A model generated the notes under the pieces. The model searched no databases. It worked only from the letters and a program-made list of their open reading frames with translations, and was not told the DNA's origin. This document shows, piece after piece, positions 26,885 to 35,855 of a DNA stretch of 64,000 bases; the first letter of the stretch is position 1; each line of letters starts with the position of its first letter. Position numbers and translations under genes: made by a program. The stretch is from Microtetraspora glauca (GTDB lineage Bacteria > Actinomycetota > Actinomycetes > Streptosporangiales > Streptosporangiaceae), in NCBI GenBank assembly GCA_001570385.1, contig BBYL01000011.1, forward strand, positions 186,001-250,000, written 5' to 3'.

Positions 26885-28368
26885 CCAGGCCGGACGCCCG
26901 GACCCTGATCGGCCGGGTGCTCGATCCCGACTCGTGGAAGTCGTGGGACGAGCCACCCGCCGACCCGGCCGAGCCCGGTTCTCCGTACGCCGAGGAACTG
27001 CGGGAGGCCCGCGCCCGGACCGGATACGACGAATCCGTGATCACGGGGGAGGGCACGCTCGACGGCCGCCGGGTCGCCGTCGCGGTCTGCGAGTTCTCCT
27101 TCCTGGCCGGCTCGATCGGGGTGGCCGCCGCCGAACGGCTGGCCCGCGCGGTCGAGCGCGCCACCGCGGAACGGCTGCCGCTGCTCGCCGCCCCGGCCAG
27201 CGGCGGCACCCGGATGCAGGAAGGCGCGCTCGCCTTCGCCCAGATGGTGAAGATCACCGCGGCCGTCGCGGCCCACCGTGCCGCCGGCCTGCCGTACGTC
27301 GTCTACCTGCGCCACCCGACCACCGGCGGCGTGCTCGCCTCGTGGGGGTCGCTCGGCCACGTGACGGCGGCGGAGCCCGGCGCGCTGATCGGGTTCCTCG
27401 GCCCGCGCGTCTTCGAGTCGCTGCACGGTTACCCGTTCCCCGAAGGCGTACAGGTGTCGGAGAACCTGTACGCCCACGGCCTCGTGGACGCCGTCGTCTC
27501 CGCCGAGGACGCGAGGGAGATCGCCATCCGGGCCCTGTCCGTCCTCTGCGCCCCGAAGAATGACCTCACCCGCCCGCCCGAGCCGGAGGAGGCGATCGAG
27601 AACGCCGAGGCGTGGGACGCGATCACCCGTTCCCGCCGCGACGACCGCCCCGGCGTGCGCACCCTGCTCAAGCTGGCCGCCTCCGACGTCACCCCGCTCA
27701 ACGGAACCGGCGAGGGCGAGAACGACCCAGGCGTGCTGCTGGCGCTGGCCAGATTCGGCACGGTGCCCGCCGTCGTCCTCGGTCAGGACCGGCGCCGCCT
27801 GCGGGCCGGGGGTCCACTCGGGCCCGCGGGGCTGCGGGTCGCGCGGCGCGGCATGCGCCTGGCGTCCGAGCTGGGCCTCCCACTGGTGACGGTGATCGAC
27901 ACGGCGGGTGCGGCGCTGTCCAAGGCGGCCGAGGAGCGCGGTCTCGCCGCCGAGATCGCCCGCTGCCTGGCCGATCTCGTCATGCTGGACGCGCCCACGG
28001 TCTGCCTGCTGCTCGGCGAGGGAGCCGGCGGCGCCGCGCTGGCCCTGCTGCCCGCAGACCGGGTGATCTGCGCCCAGCACGGCTGGCTGTCACCGCTGCC
28101 GCCCGAGGGCGCGTCGGCCATCCTCTACCGGACGGTGGACTTCGCGCCCGAGATCGCCGCCTCGCAGGGCGTGCGCGCCGCCGACCTGAAACGCGACGGC
28201 ATCGTGGACCGGATCGTGCCGGAACGGCCGGACGCCGCCTACGAGCCGGTGGCGTTCTGCCGCCGCGTGGCCGGGACGCTCGAATACGAGATCGCGGGCC
28301 TGCTCGACCGGCCTCCGGCCGACCGCATGGCCGCGCGGCTCGCCCGCTATCGGTCGCTGGGCTCCTGA
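26881..28368 (+). CDS. accD3: Acyl-CoA carboxylase carboxyltransferase, AccD3 type (beta and alpha domains in one chain)
   Basis: A 495-residue carboxyltransferase in which a beta-like half and an alpha-like half lie in one chain, as in mycobacterial AccD3. Visible segments include GSIGVAAAERLARAVERAT, LLAAPASGGTRMQEGALAF, GALIGFLGPRVFE and ASAILYR. It moves carboxyl from carboxybiotin to an acyl-CoA and needs a biotinylated carrier encoded elsewhere. The start overlaps the CoA-transferase stop by 4 bases, so the two are translationally coupled. Its 3' end overlaps the convergent downstream gene by 22 bases. Confidence 0.88.
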   Translation: MTRPDARTLIGRVLDPDSWKSWDEPPADPAEPGSPYAEELREARARTGYDESVITGEGTLDGRRVAVAVCEFSFLAGSIGVAAAERLARAVERATAERLPLLAAPASGGTRMQEGALAFAQMVKITAAVAAHRAAGLPYVVYLRHPTTGGVLASWGSLGHVTAAEPGALIGFLGPRVFESLHGYPFPEGVQVSENLYAHGLVDAVVSAEDAREIAIRALSVLCAPKNDLTRPPEPEEAIENAEAWDAITRSRRDDRPGVRTLLKLAASDVTPLNGTGEGENDPGVLLALARFGTVPAVVLGQDRRRLRAGGPLGPAGLRVARRGMRLASELGLPLVTVIDTAGAALSKAAEERGLAAEIARCLADLVMLDAPTVCLLLGEGAGGAALALLPADRVICAQHGWLSPLPPEGASAILYRTVDFAPEIAASQGVRAADLKRDGIVDRIVPERPDAAYEPVAFCRRVAGTLEYEIAGLLDRPPADRMAARLARYRSLGS

Positions 28369-28787
28369 TCCCCGCCGCTCCTCGTAGGAACGGGAACCCG
28401 TTCCACCCGGATGGACTGGACCTCGTCGCGCGGCACGACGACCTCGTAGGCGCCGTGGTCCACCAGCCAGTAGCCCAGCGCCTCGGCTTTCACGCCGCTG
28501 TGCCCCGTGTAGGCGATGTGCAGCCCGGCCACGTCACCGGTGTCGTCCTCGTCCAGGACCAGGCAGGGCTCACCGCCGTACGCGCCGACCGTGCGGAGCA
28601 TGGTCAGCCACTCCAGATCGGCGCGGGACACCTGGCGCCGCCAGTACCCCGCGGCCTGCGTGAAGCCGTTCTCCGGCGACTCGCTGAACAGGACCACGTC
28701 GCCGCTGTCCGGGCCGACGGCCGCGGCGTACGTCTGGCCGCGATAGCCGGCGACGAAGCCCAGCCCGACCGGCTCGATGTCACTCAT
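28347..28787 (-). CDS. Hypothetical protein
   Basis: A 146-residue soluble protein without a signal peptide. It looks like a small alpha/beta domain (GFVAGYRGQTYAAAVG, then YWLVDHGAYEVVVPRDEVQS). I do not recognise the family. It is convergent with accD3, overlapping its 3' end by 22 bases, and shares a strand with the next hypothetical gene. Confidence 0.68.
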   Translation of the reverse strand: MSDIEPVGLGFVAGYRGQTYAAAVGPDSGDVVLFSESPENGFTQAAGYWRRQVSRADLEWLTMLRTVGAYGGEPCLVLDEDDTGDVAGLHIAYTGHSGVKAEALGYWLVDHGAYEVVVPRDEVQSIRVERVPVPTRSGGDQEPSDR

Positions 28788-28865
28788 GCCGTGCCCCGCT
28801 CCGAAGTCGTGGTGAATCCTGTGGGTCCTGCCCCGCCGTCCCCGAAGGGTGTCCCGCGCGCCCGC

Positions 28866-29324
28866 TCACGACGCCGGGCGCCAGGACAGGCCGTCGTACT
28901 GGGCGAAGGCGCGTTCCCCTGCCTTCGTCAGGTGGACGATCTCGGCCCCGGCCGGAATCGGCATCGGCATCGTGTGGAGCTGCGGCACGACGCTGTCCCT
29001 GGACGCGGTGAACCCGTTCCCGGTGAACGGGGGTGCATCGTTCCAGTCCCCGCCCATGTGCGGGCCGTACGGGACGACATAGCTGTCGGTGTCGCGCGCC
29101 TGCCACCGCATGATGTACAGCTCGGGCACTCCCGGCACCAGATCCGACCCCTCGAACCCGAGGTCGAGCGCGCCGATGAGAGCCGCGGGCGTGGTCAGCC
29201 GACCGCAGTCCCGCACGCGGTACACGTACCCGGAGATGATCGTCCGTTTTCCGGAGAGATACGGCACGAGCAGTCGCGGCGGGATCACCTTCTGCATCGG
29301 CGTCCTGTGTCCCGGCTCGGTCAT
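28866..29324 (-). CDS. Hypothetical protein
   Basis: A 152-residue protein without membrane helices, containing KVIPPRLLVPYLSGKRTIIS and RDCGRLTTPAALIGALDLG. The size and style resemble small actinobacterial proteins of unknown function. The ATG at 29324 was preferred; an in-frame start at 29426 would run across the 3' end of the nitrilase gene. It is probably cotranscribed with the preceding nitrilase gene on the same strand, 10 bases away. Confidence 0.65.
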   Translation of the reverse strand: MTEPGHRTPMQKVIPPRLLVPYLSGKRTIISGYVYRVRDCGRLTTPAALIGALDLGFEGSDLVPGVPELYIMRWQARDTDSYVVPYGPHMGGDWNDAPPFTGNGFTASRDSVVPQLHTMPMPIPAGAEIVHLTKAGERAFAQYDGLSWRPAS

Positions 29325-29334
29325 GACCGACAGT

Positions 29335-30150
29335 TTACGATCCGGTGACACTCGCTCCGGCGGGGCGGGAGAAAATGTCCGGCCGCCGGTGCCGCAGAGA
29401 GGGCACCGTCTCGCGGATCCGCTCACCGAGCGCCTGGTCGATCACCCCGGTCTGTACGGCACGGGCCGGGCCGAGGTCGTGCCGTACGACACCGAGGGGG
29501 TCGACCAGCATGCTGCGGCCCACCCCGAACCCGTCGGAGGCCGAAGGGTTCGGCGCCTGGCCCACCGCGATCGTCCACGTGGTGTTCTCGATGGCCCGGG
29601 CCCGGACCATGGTCGCCCAGTGCTCCTCCTTCATCGGGCCCGACCCCCACGCGGCGATGACCGCGAAGGTGTCCGCCCCCGCGTCCACCAGCGCCCTGGC
29701 CAGCTCGGGGAACCGGACGTCGTAGCAGGTGATCAGCCCGATCCTGAGCCCGGCCAGCTCGACCACCGTGGGAGTGTCACCGGCGACGACCAGGTCGGAC
29801 TCGCGGGAGCCGAACGAGTCGAAGAGGTGGATCTTCCGGTAGGCGGCCTTCAGCCCGCCGACCTCGGAGATCGCGACGGCCGTGTTGCGAACCCCGCCGT
29901 CCCCCGGCTCGAAGGTGCCCGCGATGATCGCGGTGCGGAACTCGCGCGCCGCCTCCCGCAGCCCGGTCACGAACGGCCCGTCCAGCGGCTCGGCGACCTC
30001 GGCCACGCCCCGGCCGAAACGGGCCAGCGTGGCCTCGGGGAACACCGCCAGCTCGGCGTCCCGGGCCTCGGCCAACGCCTCGCGTACGGCTTCCAGGTTG
30101 GTCTTCGGGTCATGGGAGATCGGGATCTGGCACAGGGCTACGCGTGTCAC
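29335..30150 (-). CDS. Carbon-nitrogen hydrolase (nitrilase superfamily amidohydrolase)
   Basis: A 271-residue enzyme with the complete nitrilase-superfamily triad: Glu39 in FPEATLARFG, Lys106 in YRKIHLFD and Cys142 in ITCYDVRFPE. It hydrolyses a small amide (omega-amidase or deaminated-glutathione-amidase type members are closest in style). It is cytosolic. Its 5' end overlaps the 3' end of the DUF418 gene by 41 bases in another frame, so the two are probably cotranscribed. Confidence 0.9.
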   Translation of the reverse strand: MTRVALCQIPISHDPKTNLEAVREALAEARDAELAVFPEATLARFGRGVAEVAEPLDGPFVTGLREAAREFRTAIIAGTFEPGDGGVRNTAVAISEVGGLKAAYRKIHLFDSFGSRESDLVVAGDTPTVVELAGLRIGLITCYDVRFPELARALVDAGADTFAVIAAWGSGPMKEEHWATMVRARAIENTTWTIAVGQAPNPSASDGFGVGRSMLVDPLGVVRHDLGPARAVQTGVIDQALGERIRETVPSLRHRRPDIFSRPAGASVTGS

Positions 30151-31192
30151 GGTTCCCAGTCTGCCTGTTGGGCAGGGGTTCCCACCATGTGAGGCGGCGC
30201 CAGACCCACTCCAGCGGGCCGTACCGGTATCGGGCCAGCCACCAGCGGGTCAGGACGACCTGGCCGGCGATCGTCAGCACGCTGACGGCGACGACGGTGA
30301 ACCCGCTCCCGTCCGCGGTGAGCAGGGGGAGCGTGGCCAGGATGACCGCCGTCCCGGTGAGATAGCAGGTCAAGGCCATCCTGCCGAGCGTCCGGAAGAT
30401 CTCGCCGACGGCCGGGATCGCCCGGGTGAGCAGCAGGAAGCCGGTGGCGTAGGCCACCGCCCCCGACAGCGCGGCGGCCAGATAGAGCCCGCCGGTCTGG
30501 GACGCGTTCCATCGCAGGGTGAGGACCACGGTGAGCGACGCGGCGAGCGGGAAGATCACGTAGCCCGTCCGCCGGGCGGCCCGGCGGTACCCGGCCCCGG
30601 TCGCCGGTCCCGCCGCACGCTGCGGCGCCTCTTGCGTCGCCTTCCGCGCCGCCTTCCGCGGCGCTGTCTTCTCGGGGGCTGTCTCTTTGAGCACCGCGGC
30701 CGTAGCGCCCGCGCCGAGGGCGAAGAGGCCGGCGATGAGCGGCCACGGATCGCCGGCGGTCAGGGACACGGCCACGATCCCCGTCCCGACCAGGATCACC
30801 ACCGGCGGGGCCAGGAATCCGGCCGGAAGCAGCACCAGCAGGCCGATGAGGGCGTAGGGGAGGAGCACATCGCCGGCGTTGACCGCCCCATGGAGCGCGC
30901 CGAACAGCGCGAGCACGACCAGTCGCGCGAGCGCCACCAGCCAGGGCCTGTCCGCCCGGGCCTTCGCCGATCGCAGGAACAGCGCGAACCCCACGCCGAA
31001 CAGGCACGCGAAGATCGGATAGAAGCGGCTCTGCGCCAGACTGGTCATGGCCCAGTCGATCGACGTCGTACGGCCGTGGGTGAGGGTGTTCTGCCAGACG
31101 TTGACGACCGTCATCCCGCATACGGCGAAACCGCGAAGAGCGTCGATCTCGCCGATCCGGGACCGGGGGGCGGGATGGATCACGTCTGTCAT
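30110..31192 (-). CDS. DUF418/YeiB-like membrane protein
   Basis: A 360-residue polytopic protein with about nine hydrophobic segments. The opening RIGEIDALRGFAVCGMTVVN and SRFYPIFACLFGVGFALFL are characteristic of DUF418/YeiB proteins. A lysine/alanine-rich cytoplasmic loop splits the two halves. Function is unknown; related proteins are acyltransferase-like or transporter-like. The ATG at 31192 was chosen because conserved sequence begins here. It is divergent from the aminotransferase gene, with only 45 bases between start codons. Confidence 0.82.
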   Translation of the reverse strand: MTDVIHPAPRSRIGEIDALRGFAVCGMTVVNVWQNTLTHGRTTSIDWAMTSLAQSRFYPIFACLFGVGFALFLRSAKARADRPWLVALARLVVLALFGALHGAVNAGDVLLPYALIGLLVLLPAGFLAPPVVILVGTGIVAVSLTAGDPWPLIAGLFALGAGATAAVLKETAPEKTAPRKAARKATQEAPQRAAGPATGAGYRRAARRTGYVIFPLAASLTVVLTLRWNASQTGGLYLAAALSGAVAYATGFLLLTRAIPAVGEIFRTLGRMALTCYLTGTAVILATLPLLTADGSGFTVVAVSVLTIAGQVVLTRWWLARYRYGPLEWVWRRLTWWEPLPNRQTGNRDTRSPVPDPDLP

Positions 31193-31225
31193 CTTCGTCC
31201 GGAGACCCCGGATGCGGTCAACCGG

Positions 31226-31231
31226 TACATT
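31226..31231 (+). promoter_or_regulatory. Candidate leaderless -10 box of the dapC-like gene
   Basis: TACATT ends 6 bases before the GTG start at 31238. No ribosome-binding site is present in the short divergent gap. Confidence 0.4.
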
Positions 31232-31237
31232 GCGAGC

Positions 31238-32398
31238 GTGAGAGAGCCTCTGGTGGCACGGATGCGGGAGTTCGGGACGACCGTTTTCGCGACCATGACG
31301 CGACTGGCCGTCGAGACCGGTTCGATCAATCTCGGACAGGGTTTCCCGGACACCGACGGGCCCGAGGAGATGCTGGAGCGGGCCGTCGAGGCGATCCGCG
31401 GCGGCTTCAACCAGTACCCGCCCGGCCCCGGAGTGCCCGAGCTCCGTCACGCGGTGTCCGAGCACCAGAAGGACGGCTACGGCCTCGACTACGACCCCGA
31501 CGGCGAGGTGCTGGTCACGGTCGGTGCCACCGAGGCCATCGCGGCGGCGGTGCTCGCGCTGTGCGAGCCGGGCGACGAGGTGATCGTCTTCGAGCCCTAC
31601 TACGACTCCTACGCCGCCGCCATCGCCCTCGCGGGAGCCGTACGCGTCCCCGTGCCGCTACGCGTGGACGCCGGGAGGTTCGCGTTCGACCCGGGCGAGC
31701 TCGCCGCGGCCGTGAGCCCCCGGACCCGGGCGATCCTCGTCAATTCACCGCACAACCCGACCGGGACGGTGTTCACCCGCGAGGAGCTCGCGGCCATCGC
31801 GGACCTGTGCGAGGCGCGCGACCTGATCGCGATCACCGACGAGGTGTACGAGCACCTGACCTTCGACGGCGTCGAGCACCTCCCACTCGCGACGTTCCCC
31901 GGCATGCGGGAACGCACCGTGACGATCTCCTCCGCGGGCAAGACCTTCTCCGTGACCGGCTGGAAGGTCGGCTGGGTCTGCGCGCCGTACGCCATGGTGT
32001 CCGCGGTGCAGGCGGTCAAGCAGTTCATGACCTTCACGTCCAGCGCTCCTTGGCAACTCGCCGTCGCGTACGGCCTGCGGCACGACATGGATTGGGTGGC
32101 GAGCCAGCGCGCGTCCCTGTCCGCGAAGCGCGACAGGCTGATGGCGGGGCTGGCCGCCAGCGGGTTCGAGGTGCTCCGGCCCGCGGGGACTTACTTCATC
32201 CAGGCCGACATCCGGCCGCTGGGGTTCGACGACGGGCTCGCGTTCGCGCGGCGGCTCCCCGAACGCGCGGGCGTCGTCGCCATCCCCACCCAGGTCTTCT
32301 ACGATCACCCCGAGTACGGCGCGCGGTACGTACGTTTCGCCTTCTGCAAGCGCGACGACGTCATCGACGAGGCCGTCGAGCGCCTCAAGCGCCTCTGA
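31238..32398 (+). CDS. dapC: PLP-dependent aminotransferase, DapC type (N-succinyldiaminopimelate aminotransferase)
   Basis: A 386-residue fold type I aminotransferase. Lys235 in SSAGKTFSVTGWKVGW is the Schiff-base lysine, and NSPHNPTGTVF and ITDEVYEHLTFD contact the cofactor. Overall sequence follows the actinobacterial DapC group (for example VNLGQGFPDEDGP-like opening, here INLGQGFPDTDGPEEML), which acts in lysine and peptidoglycan diaminopimelate synthesis. Related enzymes include methionine and kynurenine aminotransferases, so the substrate is probable, not certain. The start is GTG. Confidence 0.82.
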   Translation: MREPLVARMREFGTTVFATMTRLAVETGSINLGQGFPDTDGPEEMLERAVEAIRGGFNQYPPGPGVPELRHAVSEHQKDGYGLDYDPDGEVLVTVGATEAIAAAVLALCEPGDEVIVFEPYYDSYAAAIALAGAVRVPVPLRVDAGRFAFDPGELAAAVSPRTRAILVNSPHNPTGTVFTREELAAIADLCEARDLIAITDEVYEHLTFDGVEHLPLATFPGMRERTVTISSAGKTFSVTGWKVGWVCAPYAMVSAVQAVKQFMTFTSSAPWQLAVAYGLRHDMDWVASQRASLSAKRDRLMAGLAASGFEVLRPAGTYFIQADIRPLGFDDGLAFARRLPERAGVVAIPTQVFYDHPEYGARYVRFAFCKRDDVIDEAVERLKRL

Positions 32399-32449
32399 CG
32401 AGGAGTCGCGGTCCCGCGGTCGCGCGGGCCTGTGATGCGCGGTCGCCCG

Positions 32450-32899
32450 TCAGGCGGGTTGATCCCAGATGCTGGGTGTATCCGCCTCATGGCGCTTGCC
32501 CACCGGCTGGCCGGCGGGCCACTCAAGCGCCAGGCGCGCGTTCTCCAGGTCATCGGTGGCTATGACGACCTTCACGCCCCCGAAAGTGGTGTAGGCGAGG
32601 TCGACGTTGACGTTCGCGTCGGCGAGTTGCCGGGTCAGCTCGCCCAGAGTCCCCGGCCGGTCCTCGATGTCCACCACCAACACCGGGCGTTCATCGGCGA
32701 CCCCCAGCCCGGCGCCTTCCAGCACTTCCCGGCATCTGTCCGCGACCGCGTCGTCGACGAGTACGTGGACCACACCCTTGCCCTCACCTGTGAAGGCCGC
32801 GAAGCCCTGGATGTTCACGCCGGATTCGCCGGTGACCTCCCCCAGACGGGCCAGCTCACCCGGTTGATCGCTGAGAATGACGGTAATGTCCTTCGGCAT
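32450..32899 (-). CDS. Tandem ACT-domain protein
   Basis: A 149-residue protein with two ACT-like halves: ITVILSDQPGELARLGEV at the start and VLVVDIEDRPGTLGELTRQL in the middle. ACT domains bind amino acids and regulate metabolic enzymes; no catalytic domain is attached. It converges with the aminotransferase gene 51 bases away. Confidence 0.85.
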   Translation of the reverse strand: MPKDITVILSDQPGELARLGEVTGESGVNIQGFAAFTGEGKGVVHVLVDDAVADRCREVLEGAGLGVADERPVLVVDIEDRPGTLGELTRQLADANVNVDLAYTTFGGVKVVIATDDLENARLALEWPAGQPVGKRHEADTPSIWDQPA

Positions 32900-32948
32900 C
32901 GCCCTTCAATCTTCCCACTACGCCCCAAATGCGACAAACCATCCGCTT

Positions 32949-33002
32949 TCACCGCAGGGAGACGCCGGCTTCGGCGGCGACCGCCCGCATGCTGGCCGAC
33001 TG
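32949..33002 (-). pseudogene. Relic of a TetR-family DNA-binding domain
   Basis: The minus-strand reading ASMRAVAAEAGVSLR followed at once by a stop is the classic TetR helix-turn-helix core. The flanking helices and ligand domain are missing, so this is a remnant. Confidence 0.35.
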
Positions 33003-33252
33003 CAGCGGACGGCGCTGGACCTTCCGACCACGTTCGGGACCACCCGCGTCCCAACGGTCAGGGGCACCGGCGCCGTCCAGGCAGCCGTCGCGTCGCATCG
33101 GCGGCGGAGCCGCCGCCGGCCCGCGCCGGAGGATCCGCACCAGATACGCCGGTTCATCCACGCCCCGAGCCTCGTTCGTGGTGAGCGGCAGCGGGGTGCG
33201 GAAGCCGAGGTCGAGCCTGGCGTGGTCGTCGGCGGTGCGGGCATGAGCCTGA

Positions 33253-33396
33253 CCCGTCGCCCCGGCCGAGCACTCCGGCGAAGCCACGCGCGGGTACGGC
33301 ACCGCCTTCAGCGTCACAATCTGGGTCAGCCTCGCCCTGCTGGCACTCACCACCGCGGTCAGCTTCCTGCTGCCCCGCAGGTCTACCAGCGGCTGA
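33253..33396 (+). pseudogene. Relic of the C-terminus of a membrane transporter
   Basis: Between two stops this frame reads a last-helix pattern, GYGTAFSVTIWVSLALLAL then TTAVSFLLPRR, as at the end of major facilitator drug exporters. No upstream part of the gene survives. Confidence 0.35.
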
Positions 33397-33561
33397 CGCC
33401 CTGCGGGAAAGATGGCTCCTACGCGCTGCTCGGCTACCTCGAAGGGCCGACCAATCGGTCGCATCCGCGCGGGCCATTCGGGAGCAGGCCTCAAAAGCAG
33501 GTCCCAGGAGAGCGGCAGGTCACCTCCGTGCCGTCACCCCGAAGGTGTCACAGCGTCGGCG

Positions 33562-34500
33562 TCAGACGAGGCGGACGGGGAGGCGCCTGGCCCGGATGGC
33601 GGACCGGATCGCCGCGGCCAGCGGGGCGTACTCCGCGGCGCGGGGTGAGGTGCCGCGATAGGCGAGCCCGATGCGACGGCCGGGCGGGCGCGCGAACCGG
33701 CGCAGGGCGATGCGGACCCGCTTGCCCGTCTCGACCGGGACCGCGAGCTCGGGGATGAGCGTCACGCCGAGACCGCCGGCGACGAGCTGGACCAGCGTGG
33801 GCAGGCTCGTCGCGTAGGTCGTCATCGTCGCCTTCGTGCCGACCTCGCGGCAGACGTCTATTGCCTGTTCGCGCAGGCAGTGCCCCTGGTTGAGGAGCAC
33901 GATGTCGAGACCCTTCAGCGCCTCGCGGCTCAACGGCGTGTCGTCGCCCGCCAGCGGATGATCGTACGGCAGGGCGAGGAGGAAGTCCTCGTCGTAGAGC
34001 GGCTCCTCGACCAGGCCGTTCGTCTCGGTCGGAAGGGCGAGCAGGACCATGTCGAGGCGGCCCTCGCGCACCTCTTCGAGGATCGTCTCCGTCTTGGCCT
34101 CGTGCACGGTCAGCTTGAGGCGCGGGAAGTCCTTGGCGAACATGGGCAGCAGCAGCGGCAGCAGGTAGGGCGCGACGGTCGGGATGACCCCGAGATGGGC
34201 GGGGCCGCTGTACGGCTCGCGTGTCTCGGCGACGTCGCTGATCAGCTCGTCGAGGCCGGCGAGGATCCGCGCCGCGTGCAGGCTCACCCGCTCGCCCGCC
34301 GGCGTCAGCAGGACCTTTCTGGTCGTACGCTCCAGCAGGCGGGTCTCCAGGATCTCCTCCAGGGCGGAAACCGCGCTCGACAACGCCGGCTGGCTGATCC
34401 GGAGCGTGGCGGCCGCCTCCCGGAAGTGAAGATGATTGGCCACCGCGAGGAAGGCCCGCAGCTGGGCGATGGTGGGCGCCGCCTCACTGATAAGAATCAC
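33562..34500 (-). CDS. oxyR: LysR-family hydrogen-peroxide sensor OxyR
   Basis: A 312-residue LysR regulator with an N-terminal winged helix (LRAFLAVANHLHFREAAATL) and a substrate-domain motif GHCLREQAIDVC carrying Cys208 and Cys217. This is the redox cysteine pair that forms a disulfide on peroxide exposure in OxyR. It is divergent from ahpC-ahpD, 92 bases between start codons, and should control both promoters. Confidence 0.94.
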   Translation of the reverse strand: MILISEAAPTIAQLRAFLAVANHLHFREAAATLRISQPALSSAVSALEEILETRLLERTTRKVLLTPAGERVSLHAARILAGLDELISDVAETREPYSGPAHLGVIPTVAPYLLPLLLPMFAKDFPRLKLTVHEAKTETILEEVREGRLDMVLLALPTETNGLVEEPLYDEDFLLALPYDHPLAGDDTPLSREALKGLDIVLLNQGHCLREQAIDVCREVGTKATMTTYATSLPTLVQLVAGGLGVTLIPELAVPVETGKRVRIALRRFARPPGRRIGLAYRGTSPRAAEYAPLAAAIRSAIRARRLPVRLV

Positions 34501-34502
34501 CT

Positions 34503-34559
34503 CTCAGATTAGTCCGACTGCTCGATTTCTCGGATCAATGGTATGTGCGGCAATCTGAG
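34503..34559. promoter_or_regulatory. Divergent oxyR/ahpC control region with inverted half-sites
   Basis: The gap has a perfect 8-bp inverted pair CTCAGATT (34503-34510) and AATCTGAG (34552-34559) flanking 41 bases that must hold both promoters. OxyR is the obvious candidate to bind here. Confidence 0.45.
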
Positions 34560-34592
34560 CACGACAACGTCGTCCTCAGGAAGGTGCCTGAC

Positions 34593-35144
34593 ATGCTCAC
34601 CGTTGGTGACCAGTTCCCCGAATACGAGCTCACCGCCTGCGTCTCGCTGGACGCCGACAGCGCGTTCGAGACCATCCACCACAAGTCCTACGAAGGCAAG
34701 TGGCGGGTCGTCTTCTTCTGGCCGAAGGACTTCACCTTCGTCTGTCCCACCGAGATCGCCGAGTTCGGCCGCCTCAACGACGAGTTCGCCGACCGCGACG
34801 CGCAGGTCCTCGGCGCCTCCGTGGACTCCGAGTTCGTTCACCACGCGTGGCGCAAGAACCACCCCGACCTGCGCGACCTGCCCTTCCCGATGCTGTCCGA
34901 CATCAAGCGCGAGCTGGCGTCCGCGCTGGGCGTCCTCGGCGAGGACGGCGTGGCCATGCGCGCGACCTTCATCGTCGACCCGAACAACGAGATCCAGTTC
35001 TCGATGGTCACCGCCGGCTCCGTGGGCCGGAACGTGAAGGAGGTCCTCCGGGTCCTCGACGCCCTCCAGTCCGACGAGCTCTGCCCCTGCAACTGGAACA
35101 AGGGCGACCAGGGCCTCGACGCCAAGACGCTGCTGGCCGGCTGA
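34593..35144 (+). CDS. ahpC: Alkyl hydroperoxide reductase subunit C (peroxiredoxin)
   Basis: A 183-residue typical 2-Cys peroxiredoxin. The peroxidatic cysteine is in [12 protein letters not shown] and the resolving cysteine is in [11 protein letters not shown]. It reduces peroxides in the cytosol and is recycled by AhpD. The ATG at 34593 has AGGAAGGTG upstream. Its stop overlaps the ahpD start (TGATG). Confidence 0.96.
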   Translation: MLTVGDQFPEYELTACVSLDADSAFETIHHKSYEGKWRVVFFWPKDFTFVCPTEIAEFGRLNDEFADRDAQVLGASVDSEFVHHAWRKNHPDLRDLPFPMLSDIKRELASALGVLGEDGVAMRATFIVDPNNEIQFSMVTAGSVGRNVKEVLRVLDALQSDELCPCNWNKGDQGLDAKTLLAG

Positions 35145-35680
35145 TGTCGATCGACAACCTCAAGAACGCCCTTCCGGCGTACGCCAAGGACGTCAAGCTC
35201 AACCTCGGCTCCCTTGTCACCACGTCGTCGCTGACCGAGCAGCAGCTCTGGGGGACGCTGCTCGCCACCGCCATCGCGACGAGGTCGCCGAAGGTCATCG
35301 CCGAAGTGTCCGCCGACGCCGCCGACTACCTGTCGGCCGAGGCGTTCACCGCGGCGAAGGCCGCCGCGAGCATCATGGCGATGAACAACGTCTACTACCG
35401 GACCACGCACCTGATCGGTGACGAGACGTACGCCACGATGCCCGCGAAGCTGCGGATGACCATCATCGGCAACCCGGGCGTCGAGAAGCTCGACTTCGAG
35501 CTCTGGAGCCTCGCGGTGAGCGCCATCGGCGGCTGCGGCAAGTGCCTGGAGTCGCACGAGCAGGTCGTACGCAACGCGGGCCTGTCGCGCGAGCAGGTGC
35601 AGGAAGCGGTCAGGATCGCCGCGGTGGTCAACGCCGTCGCGACGACGATCGAGGCCGAATCCGTCTCCGTCGGGGGATGA
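35144..35680 (+). CDS. ahpD: Alkyl hydroperoxide reductase AhpD
   Basis: A 178-residue all-helical protein with the CxxC centre in [11 protein letters not shown] plus the accessory histidine, which transfers electrons to AhpC. The start overlaps the ahpC stop by one base, so translation is coupled. A terminator hairpin follows at 35731. Confidence 0.95.
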   Translation: MSIDNLKNALPAYAKDVKLNLGSLVTTSSLTEQQLWGTLLATAIATRSPKVIAEVSADAADYLSAEAFTAAKAAASIMAMNNVYYRTTHLIGDETYATMPAKLRMTIIGNPGVEKLDFELWSLAVSAIGGCGKCLESHEQVVRNAGLSREQVQEAVRIAAVVNAVATTIEAESVSVGG

Positions 35681-35730
35681 GACGGTAGGGCCCCGCAAGG
35701 GGTCGTGAACGGTGAGGCAGGTACGACCGG

Positions 35731-35763
35731 AGCGGGTGGGCACCCTTGTGGGGCCCGCCCGCT
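35731..35763 (+). terminator. Terminator of ahpCD
   Basis: An 11-bp stem with one G-U pair (35731-35741 with 35753-35763) is followed by a short T run. It lies 50 bases after the ahpD stop. Confidence 0.7.
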
Positions 35764-35843
35764 TTCGGCTTCTACGCAAGGCTTGCCGAAGGATGGGGCA
35801 CCGGTGGGCGAATGTCGCCAATGAAGCCCGGTCGCCCGCTGGA

Positions 35844-35849
35844 TAGTTT
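35844..35849 (+). promoter_or_regulatory. Candidate leaderless -10 box of carbamate kinase gene
   Basis: TAGTTT ends 6 bases before GTG 35856, and no ribosome-binding site is present. Confidence 0.45.
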
Positions 35850-35855
35850 CGCGAT

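Larger units (their letters stand above)
32900..33561. other. Gap with decayed gene fragments
   Basis: About 660 bases lack an intact gene. Both strands hold open frames, but with shadow-like arginine/proline-rich translations. Two short stretches look like relics of real genes: a TetR helix-turn-helix on the minus strand and a transporter C-terminus on the plus strand. Confidence 0.55.

Noticed and set aside
30592..30680. Lysine/alanine-rich stretch in the DUF418 gene as a frameshift or insertion
   Set aside because: The frame stays open and hydrophobic helices resume after it; it fits a cytoplasmic loop.
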